Shown here piece after piece: positions 17,229 to 30,101 of a DNA stretch of 64,000 nt (within the stretch, counting starts at the first letter, position 1; every line of letters begins with the position of its first letter). The notes below the pieces were generated by a model. That model searched no databases and was not told the DNA's origin. It saw only the letters and a program-made list of their open reading frames with translations. The position numbers were made by a program, and so were the translations under genes. Origin of the DNA: Paraburkholderia sp. LEh10 (lineage in GTDB: Bacteria; Pseudomonadota; Gammaproteobacteria; Burkholderiales; Burkholderiaceae); contig NZ_JAGIPX010000031.1 in the NCBI RefSeq assembly GCF_017814945.1, positions 1-64,000 of the forward strand. Reading direction: 5' to 3'.

Positions 17229-18095
17229 ATGTTCGATCAGGTCGTATTCGCCGGCGGCGGAAATCGCTGCTGGTGGCAGGCTGGTTTCTGGGACGTGGTC
17301 CAGCCGGAACTGGATATCCGGCCGCGCGTCATCACGGGCATTTCGGCCGGCGCGGCGACAGCGTGCATGCTCTACACCCGCGACGCCGACTGGGTGATGC
17401 GCTATTACAAGAACGCGCTGCGCAACAACACGAAGAACGCCTATTGGGGCAATCTGCTGCGCGGCGAATCGGTGTTTCCGCATTACCGGATTTACCGCCA
17501 GGCGCTACTCGACATTTACGGCGACGGTTTCTCGCGACTGTCGAAGGCGCCGGAAATCCGCATCGGCGTGTCGCACGTGCCGCGCTGGCTGGGCACTCGC
17601 AGCGCCGTCGCCGCCGGGCTGATCGCGTACAACATCGAGAAATACATCCGCAAGACGCTGCACCCGACGCTTGGCCGCGCGCTCGGCTTCCATCCGGAAT
17701 TCGTGCGCGCGCAGGATTGCGCGAACGTCGATGAACTCGCGGACCTGATTCTCCAATCGTCGTGTACGCCGCCTTTTACGCCCGTCCTGCGACGCAACGG
17801 ACGGCCTGTGCTGGATGGCGGCATGGTGGACAACGTGCCCGTCGGCGCGCTCGATCCGGCGCCTGGCAAAGTGCTCGTGATGGTGACGCGCATTTATCCG
17901 CGTCCGCAGATGTTCGTGGTGCCGCACGGCGCGCAACAGCGCATTTACGTGCAGCCATCGCGCAAGGTGCCGATTTCAAGCTGGGACTACACGAGTCCGT
18001 CACAGATGCAGCACGCGTACAACCTCGGCCGGGTCGATGGCGAGCAGTTTCTACAACGCGTCCCTGAAATGCTTGATGCAGCTGCGCACGATTGA
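17229..18095 (+). CDS. patatin-like phospholipase
   Basis: A 288-residue cytoplasmic patatin-family lipid hydrolase. The oxyanion-hole loop GGGNRCWWQAG (about 9-19), the nucleophile elbow GISAG (about 37-41) with Ser as nucleophile, and the DGG motif (VLDGGMVDNVP, about 197-207) supplying the catalytic Asp are all present. No signal peptide is seen. GAAGGAAA lies at a good distance before ATG 17229. It shares direction with the thioesterase gene and converges on the dehydrogenase gene. Confidence 0.9.
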   Translation: MFDQVVFAGGGNRCWWQAGFWDVVQPELDIRPRVITGISAGAATACMLYTRDADWVMRYYKNALRNNTKNAYWGNLLRGESVFPHYRIYRQALLDIYGDGFSRLSKAPEIRIGVSHVPRWLGTRSAVAAGLIAYNIEKYIRKTLHPTLGRALGFHPEFVRAQDCANVDELADLILQSSCTPPFTPVLRRNGRPVLDGGMVDNVPVGALDPAPGKVLVMVTRIYPRPQMFVVPHGAQQRIYVQPSRKVPISSWDYTSPSQMQHAYNLGRVDGEQFLQRVPEMLDAAAHD

Positions 18096-18118
18096 AGCAT
18101 GTGCATAACAGCAACAGG

Positions 18119-18138
18119 GCGGCCCCGCAGCGGGCCGC
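18119..18138. terminator. GC hairpin between convergent genes
   Basis: GCGGCCC (18119-18125) pairs with GGGCCGC (18132-18138) around a six-base loop, between the convergent patatin and dehydrogenase genes. No T tract follows on either strand. Confidence 0.35.
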
Positions 18139-18145
18139 ATGCACT

Positions 18146-19159
18146 TTACTTCCGGCGGCCACCTTGTAGCGCTTCCGGATTCGCAACACTCGACGTGTCG
18201 CCCTGATCGAATGCAAGAATGTTCTTGAACGCCGCGCTGAAGTACAGCTCGTAGCTTTCCTTTTCTACGTAACCGATGTGCGGCGAGCAGATCACGTTTT
18301 CCATCCGCAGCAGGCTGTAGCCCTGCAGGATCGGCTCGCTTTCGTAGACATCGATGGCAACCATACCAGGCCGGTTGTGCGACAGCGCGCCCATCAGCGC
18401 ATTTTCTTCCAGCAACTCGGCGCGGCTCGTGTTGACGAACAGCGCAGTCGGCTTCATGCGCATCAAATCGTCCTGCTTGACGATGCCGCGGGTGTCATCA
18501 TGCAGACGCAAATGCAACGACAGCACGTCGCTTTGCTCGAACAGCGCTTCACGGCTTTCGGCCACCGTATAGCCATCGGCGACGGCCGCTTCACGCGAGT
18601 GTTCGCGGCCCCAGATCAGCACGTTCATCCCAAACGCCTTGCCGTAGCCGGCCACGAGCCGGCCGATCTTGCCGTAACCCCATATGCCGAGCGTCTGGCC
18701 GCGCAATACCTGACCGAGCCCGAAGTTCGGCGGCAATGCCGACGTCTTCAGCCCCGATTGCTGCCAGGCGCCCTGCTTAAGGTTTGCTACGTATTGCGGA
18801 ATGCGCCGCTGCGCGGCCATGATTAGGGCCCACGTCAGCTCGGCGGGCGCGTACGGTGAGCCGACGCCTTCGAGCACGGCGATTCCGCGCTCCGTACAGG
18901 CAGCCATGTCGATATGCTGACCGGCCTTGCCCGTTTGGCTGATCATGCGCAGATGCGGGAGCTTATCGAGCAGTTGCGAGCTGATGCGCGTGCGTTCGCG
19001 AATCAGGACCAGCGCGTCGACTTCGGAGAGACGACTGGCCAGTTGGCCGAGGCCGCGAACGGTGTTGTTGAAAACCTTGACCTCGTGGTCAGCGAGCAGT
19101 TGAAAACAGTCGAGCTTGCGGACGGCGTCTTGATAGTCGTCAAGGATGGCAATCTTCAT
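18146..19159 (-). CDS. D-2-hydroxyacid dehydrogenase family protein
   Basis: A 337-residue NAD(P)-dependent D-isomer-specific 2-hydroxyacid dehydrogenase. The Rossmann motif is GIWGYGKIG (about 153-161). The catalytic Arg is in LFVNTSRAELL, the Glu in AIDVYESEPI, and the His in CSPHIGYVEK. Its natural substrate is unknown; relatives act on glyoxylate, phosphoglycerate or formate. The frame is open to 19240, but MKIAILDDYQ at 19159 is the standard N-terminus. It diverges from pckG. Confidence 0.9.
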   Translation of the reverse strand: MKIAILDDYQDAVRKLDCFQLLADHEVKVFNNTVRGLGQLASRLSEVDALVLIRERTRISSQLLDKLPHLRMISQTGKAGQHIDMAACTERGIAVLEGVGSPYAPAELTWALIMAAQRRIPQYVANLKQGAWQQSGLKTSALPPNFGLGQVLRGQTLGIWGYGKIGRLVAGYGKAFGMNVLIWGREHSREAAVADGYTVAESREALFEQSDVLSLHLRLHDDTRGIVKQDDLMRMKPTALFVNTSRAELLEENALMGALSHNRPGMVAIDVYESEPILQGYSLLRMENVICSPHIGYVEKESYELYFSAAFKNILAFDQGDTSSVANPEALQGGRRK

Positions 19160-19223
19160 GGCGTATAAGTTTTGCGGCGCACCACGTGGGTGCGGAACGG
19201 AGAGTCGTGTTTGGGTGTCCCAC

Positions 19224-19243
19224 CATGTGACCTGGACCACATG
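19224..19243. promoter_or_regulatory. inverted repeat in the dehydrogenase-pckG divergent gap
   Basis: CATGTG-acctggac-CACATG is a perfect hexamer inverted repeat with an eight-base spacer. It lies in the 348-base gap 19160-19507, 65 bases upstream of the dehydrogenase start. It may be an operator. TATAAG at 19268-19273 has no well-spaced -35 box, and the rest of the gap holds nothing recognisable. Confidence 0.35.
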
Positions 19244-19507
19244 ATGCTTGTTTTGAATGCCGTACCGTATAAGGTGCCGCTATGACGGAGCCACGACGGC
19301 TGGGCAAGTTCCCTCGTTTTTAACAGTTTGTTGCATGTCCGCGCAAGCCGCTTTACAGACGGTTTCAACGAGTCGGCGACAGGCTGGAATGGCCCTTACG
19401 ACCTGTACGATCGCGCGCCGCATTGCCTTGCGCCCGATCGCCGCCTCTCGCATGCAGCGTCGCTGGGCTAGCACCGTTTCTTCTTCTACCAAAACGGAGA
19501 CAGCTCG

Positions 19508-21364
19508 ATGAATCATCCCGCATTCGCAGGCCATTCGACGGTTCAAGCGCCTGCCTGGGTCAAACATCAAAAACTGATCGAGTGGGTGCAGCGCGTCGCA
19601 GCGCTGGCAAAGCCGGAGCGGATCGTCTGGTGTGACGGTTCGCAAGAGGAATACGACCGCCTGTGTGCGCAAATGGTCGCAGCCGGCACCCTCAAGAAGC
19701 TCAATCCGGCCAAACGGCCTAAGTCCTATCTCGCATGGTCCGATCCATCCGACGTCGCGCGCGTCGAGGATCGCACGTTCATCTGTTCGCGGCGCCGCGA
19801 GGACGCGGGCCCAACCAACAACTGGGTTGAACCGGCCGAAATGCGGGCGACGCTCGACAGTCTCTTCGACGGCGCGATGCGCGGCCGCACGATGTACGTC
19901 GTGCCGTTCTCGATGGGCCCGCTCGGTTCGCCGATCGCACATATCGGCGTCGAGCTGAGCGACAGCCCGTACGTCGTGGCGAATATGCGGATCATGACGC
20001 GCATGGGCCGCAAGGTGTACGACGTGCTCGGCGAGGACGGCGATTTCGTGCCGTGCGTGCATTCCGTCGGCGCGCCGCTCGCTGCCGGCCAGAAGGACGT
20101 GGCGTGGCCCTGCAGCGACACGAAATACATCGTTCATTTTCCGGAAGCGCGCGAAATCTGGAGCTATGGTTCGGGCTATGGCGGCAATGCGCTGCTAGGC
20201 AAGAAGTGCTTTGCGCTGCGTATCGCATCGACGATGGGCCGCGACGAAGGCTGGCTCGCCGAACATATGCTGGTGCTCGGTGTGACATCGCCGGAAGGCA
20301 AGAAGCACCACGTCGCGGCCGCGTTCCCGTCGGCATGCGGCAAGACCAACTTTGCGATGCTGATTCCGCCTGAAGGCATGAACGGCTGGAAGATTTCGAC
20401 GATCGGCGACGACATCGCATGGATCAAGCCGGGCAAGGACGGACGTCTGTACGCGATCAACCCGGAGGCGGGCTATTTCGGCGTCGCGCCCGGCACCAGC
20501 GAGAAGACCAACTTCAACGCAATGGCGACGCTGAAGGAAAACGTGATCTTCACGAACGTCGCGTTGACGGACGATGGCGACGTCTGGTGGGAAGGCATGA
20601 CGGACGCGCCGCCCGCGCATCTGATCGACTGGCAGGGCAAGGACTGGACACCCGCCATCGCGAAGGAAACGGGCCGCAAGGCGGCGCACCCGAACGCGCG
20701 CTTCACGGCGCCCGCCGCGCAATGTCCGTCGATCGATGCGGACTGGGAAAACCCGGCGGGCGTGCCGATCGACGCGTTCATTTTCGGCGGCCGCCGTTCG
20801 ACCACCGTGCCGCTCGTGACGCAAGCGCGTAATTGGGTCGAAGGCGTCTACATGGCCGCGACGATGGGCTCGGAAACGACGGCGGCAGCGGCCGGGCAGC
20901 AAGGCGTCGTGCGGCGCGATCCGTTCGCGATGCTGCCGTTCTGTGGCTACAACATGAGCGACTACTTTGGCCACTGGCTGAAAACGGGGGCAAAACTGGA
21001 ACAGATGAGCGTGCGCACGCCGGCAATTTTCTGCGTCAACTGGTTCCGCAAGGGCGACGACGGCAAGTTCGTATGGCCGGGCTTCGGCGAAAACATGCGC
21101 GTGCTGCGCTGGATGGTCGACAGGATCGAAGGCAAAGCTCAAGGCGAGGAGCATGCGTTCGGCATTTCGCCGCGCTACGAGGATATCGACTGGAGCGGAC
21201 TCGACTTCTCCCGCGAGCAGTTCAACCAGGTGATTTCCGTCGACGATGCCGCGTGGCGCAAGGAATTGGCATTGCACGACGAATTGTTCAATACGTTGAA
21301 GCACGGCATGCCTGCCGCACTGCAAGATGCGCGAAGCGCGCTGGAGAGAAAGCTTGTCGCCTGA
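19508..21364 (+). CDS. pckG: phosphoenolpyruvate carboxykinase (GTP)
   Basis: A 618-residue GTP-type PEP carboxykinase converting oxaloacetate and GTP to PEP, the entry step of gluconeogenesis. The kinase P-loop [10 protein letters not shown] (273-282) contains the reactive Cys277. [20 protein letters not shown] near the N-terminus and the Mn-binding IGDDIAW region are also seen. It is full length for the family. ACGGAGA precedes the ATG and a strong terminator follows. A gluconeogenic role fits growth on ethanolamine-derived acetate, but no direct link is shown. Confidence 0.97.
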   Translation: MNHPAFAGHSTVQAPAWVKHQKLIEWVQRVAALAKPERIVWCDGSQEEYDRLCAQMVAAGTLKKLNPAKRPKSYLAWSDPSDVARVEDRTFICSRRREDAGPTNNWVEPAEMRATLDSLFDGAMRGRTMYVVPFSMGPLGSPIAHIGVELSDSPYVVANMRIMTRMGRKVYDVLGEDGDFVPCVHSVGAPLAAGQKDVAWPCSDTKYIVHFPEAREIWSYGSGYGGNALLGKKCFALRIASTMGRDEGWLAEHMLVLGVTSPEGKKHHVAAAFPSACGKTNFAMLIPPEGMNGWKISTIGDDIAWIKPGKDGRLYAINPEAGYFGVAPGTSEKTNFNAMATLKENVIFTNVALTDDGDVWWEGMTDAPPAHLIDWQGKDWTPAIAKETGRKAAHPNARFTAPAAQCPSIDADWENPAGVPIDAFIFGGRRSTTVPLVTQARNWVEGVYMAATMGSETTAAAAGQQGVVRRDPFAMLPFCGYNMSDYFGHWLKTGAKLEQMSVRTPAIFCVNWFRKGDDGKFVWPGFGENMRVLRWMVDRIEGKAQGEEHAFGISPRYEDIDWSGLDFSREQFNQVISVDDAAWRKELALHDELFNTLKHGMPAALQDARSALERKLVA

Positions 21365-21392
21365 TGACGTAAGCAAACGCTAACGCTGGTCG

Positions 21393-21414
21393 AGCCGCCT
21401 TTGGGCGGCTTTTT
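21393..21414 (+). terminator. intrinsic terminator after pckG
   Basis: AGCCGCC (21393-21399) pairs with GGCGGCT (21404-21410) around a TTTG loop, followed by TTTT. Confidence 0.92.
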
Positions 21415-21520
21415 CATGCTTGCGGCGGAATATGGGGCCTGCGTTCGACCCCGATCCCCTCCGCCCATGTATCGCTTTCGCTGTTCGAACACATCACGCG
21501 TTCCGAATGCAATGCAGCAA

Positions 21521-21597
21521 ATTGTTTCCACGGCGGAAACAATCGACCCATCCGCATTCCGTCCCCGAGGACATTGACTCAAATTTTTATAAAATTT
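21521..21597. promoter_or_regulatory. two inverted repeats upstream of the LysR-type gene
   Basis: ATTGTTTCC-acggc-GGAAACAAT (21521-21543) and AAATTTT-TAT-AAAATTT (21581-21597) are both perfect inverted repeats. They lie 155 and 101 bases before the LysR start in an otherwise empty 283-base gap. The second is unusually AT-rich for this DNA and could be an operator or melt easily as part of a promoter; TTGACT lies at 21574-21579 but its -10 spacing is poor. Confidence 0.5.
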
Positions 21598-21697
21598 CTT
21601 CAGTTGGAGGCAACTTCTGCAGGATTTCCCTGGTCGTAGGAAAATTCCAAGTGTGCTTCCTGTTCGCGAGGGAGCGGTAATACGGCAGGAGTTGTCC

Positions 21698-22789
21698 ATG
21701 GATCATTTGCAGTCGATGCGAGTATTCGTCAAAGTGGCGGATCTCGGAAGTTTCGCCCGCGCGGCTAGCGCGATGGATATTTCGAACGCAGTCGCCACCC
21801 GCCACGTCGCCGATCTCGAAGGCCGCCTTGGTACCCGACTGCTCAATCGCACTACGCGTAGTCTTTCGTTGACCGAGTCCGGTCAGGTTTATCTGGAACG
21901 GGCCCGTCAAATTCTCGACGAGCTCGAGGACGTCGAGCAGATGGTCGTCGCGCGCAATCACGAGCCCGTTGGCACGCTGCGCATCGTCGCGCCCGTCGTA
22001 TTCGGGCTGCATAACCTCGCGCCTGTGCTACAGACTTACGCCGAGCGCTACCCGAAGGTGATTCCGGACGTGACGCTCGTTGACCGGCAGGTCGATCTGG
22101 TCGAAGAAGGATTCGACGTGGGTGTCGTGATCGCGCGACATATGCGTAGCGCAAGCATCGTGACGCGCCGCCTGACGACGGGCTGCATGACCGTCTGCGC
22201 GACGCCCGCCTATCTGGAGAAGCACGGCACGCCGACGCGACCGGAGCAATTGCTCGAGCATCCGTGCCTGTCGCTGCCGTCCGAATACTGGGGTGACGAG
22301 CGCGTGTTCACGGGTCCGGACGGCGAAGTGCGCGTGCGTCCGACGAACGTGATCGTCGCCAACAACACGGAAATGCTGCGCCAGTTCGCGCTGCTCGGCA
22401 TGGGCATCGCGATCCTGCCGAGCTATCTGATCGGGCGCGATACGACGCGTGGCAAGCTGGTGCGGCTATTGAGCGATTACCGTCTGCCGCAGGTGGAAAT
22501 CAACATCGCGTACCCGAGCCGCCGTCACCTGCCGGCAAAGGTGCGCACGTTCATCGATCACCTCGTCGAGCACTTCAACCAGACGCCGAACAGCAAGCTT
22601 GGCGAACAGTGGGTGAAGGACGGCGTGGAGCGCACACCGTCGATGCTCGAATCGGCGGCGATGTCCATGCCGCCCGAAGCGTTCGACGGCGCGGAGCCGT
22701 TGTCGAGCCTGCTGGACAGCGAAATCACCGCGAAGCCGTCGACACGCACGCTGAACCGTTCGCGCAGCATCGTCACGCCGACGCACTGA
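21698..22789 (+). CDS. LysR-family transcriptional regulator
   Basis: A 363-residue LysR regulator with an N-terminal winged helix (MDHLQSMRVFVKVADLGSFA to LLNRTTRSLSLTESG) and a periplasmic-binding-type effector domain at about 90-300. The C-terminus extends about 60 residues past the usual end and is rich in Ser, Pro and Glu (MPPEAFDGAEPLSSLLDSE). The start at 21698 has CAGGAG upstream. Its target is unknown; LysR regulators often act on a divergent neighbour, but here the neighbour pckG is upstream on the same strand. Confidence 0.9.
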   Translation: MDHLQSMRVFVKVADLGSFARAASAMDISNAVATRHVADLEGRLGTRLLNRTTRSLSLTESGQVYLERARQILDELEDVEQMVVARNHEPVGTLRIVAPVVFGLHNLAPVLQTYAERYPKVIPDVTLVDRQVDLVEEGFDVGVVIARHMRSASIVTRRLTTGCMTVCATPAYLEKHGTPTRPEQLLEHPCLSLPSEYWGDERVFTGPDGEVRVRPTNVIVANNTEMLRQFALLGMGIAILPSYLIGRDTTRGKLVRLLSDYRLPQVEINIAYPSRRHLPAKVRTFIDHLVEHFNQTPNSKLGEQWVKDGVERTPSMLESAAMSMPPEAFDGAEPLSSLLDSEITAKPSTRTLNRSRSIVTPTH

Positions 22790-22845
22790 CGCAGCTTTGA
22801 AACAACTGGCGGTGCCGCAACAGGGCGGCGCGCCGGCGGTCAATA

Positions 22846-22883
22846 AAAAAGCGCAGTCACCGTAAAAGGTGACTGCGCTTTTT
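22846..22883. terminator. strong bidirectional terminator between LysR gene and topB
   Basis: AAAAAGCGCAGTCACC (22846-22861) pairs perfectly with GGTGACTGCGCTTTTT (22868-22883) around a six-base loop. The A and T runs make it work on both strands for these convergent genes. Confidence 0.95.
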
Positions 22884-22929
22884 GTTGCGCGATTGTTCAG
22901 GGTTTGCAGCGACGCGTGACGAATGCGCG

Positions 22930-25584
<2,655 letters not shown>

Positions 25585-25661
25585 GACTGAAAATAAATTG
25601 GTGGATTCGGGTTGGTACCCTCGGGTTTTCCCGCCCGGGTTTGGCACCCATTAACGACCGC

Positions 25662-25689
25662 TTTATAGCACACGCCGCCGTAACGGCAA
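25662..25689 (-). promoter_or_regulatory. candidate promoter of topB
   Basis: On the minus strand TTGCCG (25684-25689) and TATAAA (25662-25667) are 16 bases apart, 78 bases before the topB start. The rest of the 305-base gap 25585-25889 shows only short GC palindromes, such as CGCCCGGGCG near 25870. Confidence 0.55.
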
Positions 25690-25889
25690 TCAGTGCGCCG
25701 CAAAAAAGCGGGTCATCATAATTGCGCCCAGATCGATTGGGCAAGCATGTGACGGCCGTTGCTCGACGCGCTCTCCGCCGTGTCGCGGGCGGATCTCCCA
25801 CGTCGCGCGATGATTTCTGCAAGTGCCGTGCCGCTTTTAAACGGTCGCAGCAAAAAATAGGTCAGAGCGCCCGGGCGTTTCGGGAGGGT

Positions 25890-26267
25890 TCAGGCTTCGA
25901 GCAAGGCAGGCCGCATTTTGGGTGCGCCCTTTACGCCCGGCAGCGCCGTCAGATCGACAAGCATCCGCTCGACGATCGAAGCCTGCGGCAATACCGTTCC
26001 GAAGAACCGGGTTGTTTGGCCGTCTTCTATAAGAATCGTGGGGAAATTCTCAACGTCAAGATCGTCGAAGCGATCAGCATGCGTTTCGATATCGATCCAG
26101 GCGAAACAGACGTCGGGATGCTTGTCCGCCAAGGTGTCGAATGCCATGCGGTACTCGCGGCAGGTGCCGCACCAATCCGCGCACAAACACGCGACGAAAA
26201 GCGTCTCGCGGTCATTGACCCGCTCGGCGATCCGTTTCGAGTCGGTGTCCAGGTTCAACGCGGGCAT
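25890..26267 (-). CDS. thioredoxin-like protein
   Basis: A 125-residue thioredoxin-fold protein with the redox motif WCGTC in LFVACLCADWCGTCREYR (about residues 24-41) and the cis-proline region ENFPTILIEDG. The first cysteine of the pair is preceded by an extra Cys (CLCADWC). It has no signal peptide, so it acts in the cytoplasm. The start at 26267 has AAGGAAAAC upstream. It follows dprA on the same strand after 55 bases and may be cotranscribed; its partner is unknown. Confidence 0.85.
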   Translation of the reverse strand: MPALNLDTDSKRIAERVNDRETLFVACLCADWCGTCREYRMAFDTLADKHPDVCFAWIDIETHADRFDDLDVENFPTILIEDGQTTRFFGTVLPQASIVERMLVDLTALPGVKGAPKMRPALLEA

Positions 26268-26322
26268 GGCGGTTTTCCTTCGGCATTGCATGGGTTATTT
26301 GGCGCGAATGTAGCACGACGCG

Positions 26323-27492
26323 TTACCCGCTGTGCACAGCACGAACGTACCGGCCGCCGGGCAGCGCGCAGAGTTCGCCTGCCAGTTCGAGCCGCAGCAG
26401 CGTGCTTTGCAATAGCGTGTCGTCCATTTCGGTCCGCTCAGCGAGAATTTCAAGCGTGGCGGGTGAGTGGCCCAACGCATCGAGCAGGCGGCGCGCTTCG
26501 GACGAAATTTCGGCGCGGTTCTGCGGCTCTTCCGTTGCCGCCAGATGCCGCCGCGCGGCCTCGTTCAGCGCGTGCACCCGCGCGGCGGACGGCAGCGTGG
26601 CGAATCCAAGTTCGTCGAGAACGTCTTCCGGCGATTCGATGAGTTTCGCGCCCTGTTTGATCATCCGGTGACAGCCGCGCGCCAGCGGCGCGTGGATCGA
26701 ACCGGGGATCGCGAACACGTCGCGGCCCATTTCGTTGGCGAGCCGCGCCGTGATCAGCGAGCCGGAGCGCATCGCGGCCTCGACGATCAGCACGCCGCCC
26801 GCGAGCCCGGCGATCAGACGGTTGCGCTGCGGGAAATGCGCGGACCTGGCGGGCGTGCCGAGCGGCCATTCCGACATGATTGCGCCGTGTTCGGCGATCT
26901 GGTGCGCGAGCGCGTGATGCGACGCCGGGTAGACGATATCGGCGCCCGTACCGATGACGGCGACCGTGCCTCCGCGCCCCTGCAGCGCGCCGCGATGCGC
27001 CGCGCCGTCGATGCCCGACGCGAGCCCGGACACCACCGTCAATCCCGCGTCGGAGAGGACGCGCGCAAAACGCGTCGCATCGTCGATACCTTGTGGCGTC
27101 GCGCTGCGGCTACCGACCACGGCGACGCTGCGCGTGTGCAGCAGTTCGATCCGTCCCTTCACGTATAGCAGCGGCGGCGGATCGGGCATCGTCAGCAGCG
27201 ATGGCGGATAGCTGGGGTCGTCGAGCGTGACGAGCGCATTGCCGGGCACGTCGCGCCACGCCCGCACTGCGTCGAGTTGTGCTGGAAAGTCGGCTGGCGC
27301 CGGCGAGAGCAGGGCGCGGGCGCAAGCATCGTCGGTCGCCTGAGCCAGCGCGTCGAACGGCTGCGCGAGAACGGCGTCCGGCAAGCCGAAGGCGGCGAGC
27401 AATTGGCGCAGCGCCGCCGGCTTGAGCCCGGGCGCCATGGCAAGCCGCAACCACGCGGCAAGCTCGTCGTCAGTGAGGGGAAGCGTTTGCAT
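26323..27492 (-). CDS. dprA: DNA-processing protein DprA
   Basis: A 389-residue DprA/Smf protein that loads RecA on incoming single-stranded DNA during natural transformation. A SAM-like N-terminal domain precedes the Rossmann core, with VAVVGSRSATPQGID, VSGLASGIDGAAHRGAL, GTGADIVYPASH and FPQRNRLIAGL; a short winged-helix end (EILAERTEMDDTLLQ) follows. Two in-frame ATGs are close; 27492 is chosen because GCGAGG lies at suitable spacing. It diverges from def across 245 bases. Confidence 0.95.
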   Translation of the reverse strand: MQTLPLTDDELAAWLRLAMAPGLKPAALRQLLAAFGLPDAVLAQPFDALAQATDDACARALLSPAPADFPAQLDAVRAWRDVPGNALVTLDDPSYPPSLLTMPDPPPLLYVKGRIELLHTRSVAVVGSRSATPQGIDDATRFARVLSDAGLTVVSGLASGIDGAAHRGALQGRGGTVAVIGTGADIVYPASHHALAHQIAEHGAIMSEWPLGTPARSAHFPQRNRLIAGLAGGVLIVEAAMRSGSLITARLANEMGRDVFAIPGSIHAPLARGCHRMIKQGAKLIESPEDVLDELGFATLPSAARVHALNEAARRHLAATEEPQNRAEISSEARRLLDALGHSPATLEILAERTEMDDTLLQSTLLRLELAGELCALPGGRYVRAVHSG

Positions 27493-27737
27493 TGCAGGCA
27501 TCCTCGCGCATGGCAACAGACCTGGCGGTCGCCATGCTAAAATTTTCATCATCCGAAATAACCCGAAACCCGTGCTGTGCCGCGTTCGCGCGAGCCAGCG
27601 CATACGCATTGAGGCATTGAATCACCACGGTTCGGCCACCATCTATCCTGTGCGCGTCGCGACTGGCGAACAACCTGGCCGAATGGCCAATTGCGTGACT
27701 TTTTCAATTGCGCCGGCGCACAATCAATTTCACGACT

Positions 27738-28241
27738 ATGGCTTTACTCAACATCCTCCATTACCCCGACAAGCGTTTGCACAAGGTCGCGAAGGCGGTC
27801 GAAAAAGTCGATGACCGTATCCGCAAGCTCGTCGCCGACATGGGCGAGACGATGTATGCCGCGCCCGGCGTGGGCCTCGCGGCGACGCAGGTCGACGTGC
27901 ACGAGCGCGTCATCGTGATCGACGTGTCCGACACGCACGACGAACTGCGGGCGTTCATCAACCCGGAAATCATCTGGTCGAGCAACGAGAAGAAGATCAA
28001 CGAAGAGGGCTGCCTGTCGGTGCCGGGGATCTACGACAACGTCGAGCGCGCCGAGAAGGTGCGCGTGCGCGCGCTGAACGAGAAAGGTGAAACGTTCGAG
28101 ATCGACTGCGACGGGCTGCTTGCGGTCTGCATCCAGCACGAAATGGATCACCTGATGGGCCGTGTGTTCGTCGAATATCTGTCGCCGCTCAAGCAGACGC
28201 GCATCAAGAGCAAGATGAAGAAGCTCGCGCACGCAATGTGA
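27738..28241 (+). CDS. def: peptide deformylase
   Basis: A 167-residue metalloenzyme removing the formyl group from new proteins. All three motifs are present: GVGLAATQ (about 45-52), EGCLSVP, and QHEMDHLMG with the two metal-binding histidines. The start at 27738 gives [23 protein letters not shown] occurs twice upstream (27688-27695 and 27705-27712), 17 bases apart, which may be part of the promoter. It is followed after 28 bases by fmt, the partner that adds the formyl group to initiator tRNA. Confidence 0.97.
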   Translation: MALLNILHYPDKRLHKVAKAVEKVDDRIRKLVADMGETMYAAPGVGLAATQVDVHERVIVIDVSDTHDELRAFINPEIIWSSNEKKINEEGCLSVPGIYDNVERAEKVRVRALNEKGETFEIDCDGLLAVCIQHEMDHLMGRVFVEYLSPLKQTRIKSKMKKLAHAM

Positions 28242-28269
28242 CGCCCTTTCGGACCGTTTCAGCTACCTC

Positions 28270-29253
28270 ATGAGCCATTCGTTGCGCGTCATCTTCGCCG
28301 GCACGCCGGAATTCGCCGCCGCGGCGCTCGCGGCGATTCACGAGGCCGGTTTCCCCGTGCCGCTCGTCCTCACCCAGCCGGACCGGCCCGCGGGGCGGGG
28401 CATGAAATTGCAGGCGAGTCCTGTAAAGCGCTACGCGCAGGAGCGCGGCATCGAGGTCGCGCAGCCCCCGTCATTGCGCCGTAACGGTAAATTCCCGGCG
28501 CAAGCCACGGCCGCCATCGACCAGTTGCGCGCCACGCCGCACGACGTCATGGTGGTGGCTGCTTACGGCCTGCTGCTGCCGCAAGAAGTGCTGGACATTG
28601 CGCCGCACGGCTGCATCAACATCCACGCTTCGCTGCTGCCGCGCTGGCGCGGCGCCGCGCCGATTCACCGTGCGATCGAGGCGGGCGATGCCGACACGGG
28701 CATCACGCTGATGCAGATGGACGCGGGCCTCGACACGGGCGCGATGATCTCCGAAGTCCGCATGCCAATCCGCGAGACCGACACCACGGCCACGCTCCAC
28801 GACCGTCTTGCCGAAGCGGGCGCCAAGCTGATCGTCGATGCGCTGGTCGAACTTGAGCGCGATGGCAAGCTCCATGCAACGCCGCAGCCCGCCGATGGCG
28901 TCACGTACGCCGAAAAGATCGGCAAGCACGAGGCGGCGCTCGATTGGCGGCGTCCGGCGGCGGAACTGGCGCGCCAGGTGCGGGCGTTCGATCCGTTCCC
29001 CGGCGGCGCGGCGACGCTCGACGGCGCGACGCTGAAGATCTGGTCGGCATCCGCAGCAGAGAGCCCGCGCAAGGCGGAACCCGGCACGATCGTCGATGTA
29101 TCGCCCGAAGGCGTTGTCGTGGCGTGCGGCGACGGCGCATTGCGCATCACGCAACTCCAGAAGCCCGGCGGCAAGCGCCTGCCCGTGCGCGACTTTCTGA
29201 CAGGCGCGACGCTTGCGGCAGGTCAGGTTTTCGACTGCACGCAAGCAGAATGA
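28270..29253 (+). CDS. fmt: methionyl-tRNA formyltransferase
   Basis: A 327-residue enzyme that formylates initiator Met-tRNA with 10-formyl-tetrahydrofolate. The N-terminal formyltransferase domain has [23 protein letters not shown], the catalytic region [18 protein letters not shown] and [15 protein letters not shown]. The C-terminal OB-like domain starts near 210. It forms the usual def-fmt pair, followed by the lysE-family gene. Confidence 0.97.
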   Translation: MSHSLRVIFAGTPEFAAAALAAIHEAGFPVPLVLTQPDRPAGRGMKLQASPVKRYAQERGIEVAQPPSLRRNGKFPAQATAAIDQLRATPHDVMVVAAYGLLLPQEVLDIAPHGCINIHASLLPRWRGAAPIHRAIEAGDADTGITLMQMDAGLDTGAMISEVRMPIRETDTTATLHDRLAEAGAKLIVDALVELERDGKLHATPQPADGVTYAEKIGKHEAALDWRRPAAELARQVRAFDPFPGGAATLDGATLKIWSASAAESPRKAEPGTIVDVSPEGVVVACGDGALRITQLQKPGGKRLPVRDFLTGATLAAGQVFDCTQAE

Positions 29254-29355
29254 CGACAGCTTTCCCGGCGCGCCATCTGCCATTCGGCCGAGTCGCGCCG
29301 CGTTCAGGTGGCGCGTTAGAATTTTCGGTGCAACTGCTTGCCTGAAGAGGATTCC

Positions 29356-29997
29356 ATGTTCGGCATTACCCATTTCGAGTTTTTCGTCGCCGCTGTTTTT
29401 CTGCTCAACGTCACGCCTGGGCCCGACACCGCTTACATCGTCGGACGCAGCGTCGCGCAAGGGCGCGGTGCGGGTTTGATGTCGGCGCTGGGTATCTCGG
29501 CCGGGTGCTGCGTTCACTCTATTGCCTGCGCATTCGGGCTGACTGCGCTGCTGGCTGCTTCTGCCACTGCATTCACCGTGATCAAGTTCGTTGGCGCGAT
29601 TTACCTGGTTTATCTGGGCGTGCGCCTCATGCTCACGAAGCCGCAAGCCGATCAGCGCGCCGGCGAAGCGCGCGCGGCCGGCGCGCCGAAATCGCTGCGC
29701 CAGCTTTTCCTGCAGGGGTTCTGGACCAACGTGCTGAATCCGAAAGTCGTGTTGTTCTTCGTCTCGTTCTTCCCGCAATTCGTGTCCACGGGCAGCGACA
29801 GCAAGACCGTGGCGTTCCTCACGCTGGGTGTCGTATTCGTCGGAATGAGCATGGCGTGGAACAGCTTCGTTGCGTGGATTGCGGGCAGCGTCACACGCAA
29901 ATTCTCCGGCAAGCCGGGCGTCAAGAAGTGGCTGGACCGCAGCGTCGGCAGTGCATTTGTCGGGCTTGGCATCAAGCTCGCCTCGGCAACGCGGTGA
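29356..29997 (+). CDS. LysE-family translocator
   Basis: A 213-residue inner-membrane amino acid exporter-like protein of the LysE/RhtB family with about six hydrophobic segments. LLNVTPGPDTAYIVGRSVAQ near the N-terminus is the family signature, and FLQGFWTNVLNPKVVLFFVS forms the second conserved part. GAAGAGG precedes ATG 29356; the in-frame codon at 29338 is rejected. The substrate is unknown. It lies between fmt and htpX in the same direction. Confidence 0.9.
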   Translation: MFGITHFEFFVAAVFLLNVTPGPDTAYIVGRSVAQGRGAGLMSALGISAGCCVHSIACAFGLTALLAASATAFTVIKFVGAIYLVYLGVRLMLTKPQADQRAGEARAAGAPKSLRQLFLQGFWTNVLNPKVVLFFVSFFPQFVSTGSDSKTVAFLTLGVVFVGMSMAWNSFVAWIAGSVTRKFSGKPGVKKWLDRSVGSAFVGLGIKLASATR

Positions 29998-30101
29998 TTG
30001 AATTTTTCCCGCTCGTCCATATCTAACAGTTCGCTTACAATCATTCGCCGCAAATTGGCGGCGCCAATATGGAACCGCGTGACGGGCAAGGAGTTCTGGA
30101 T

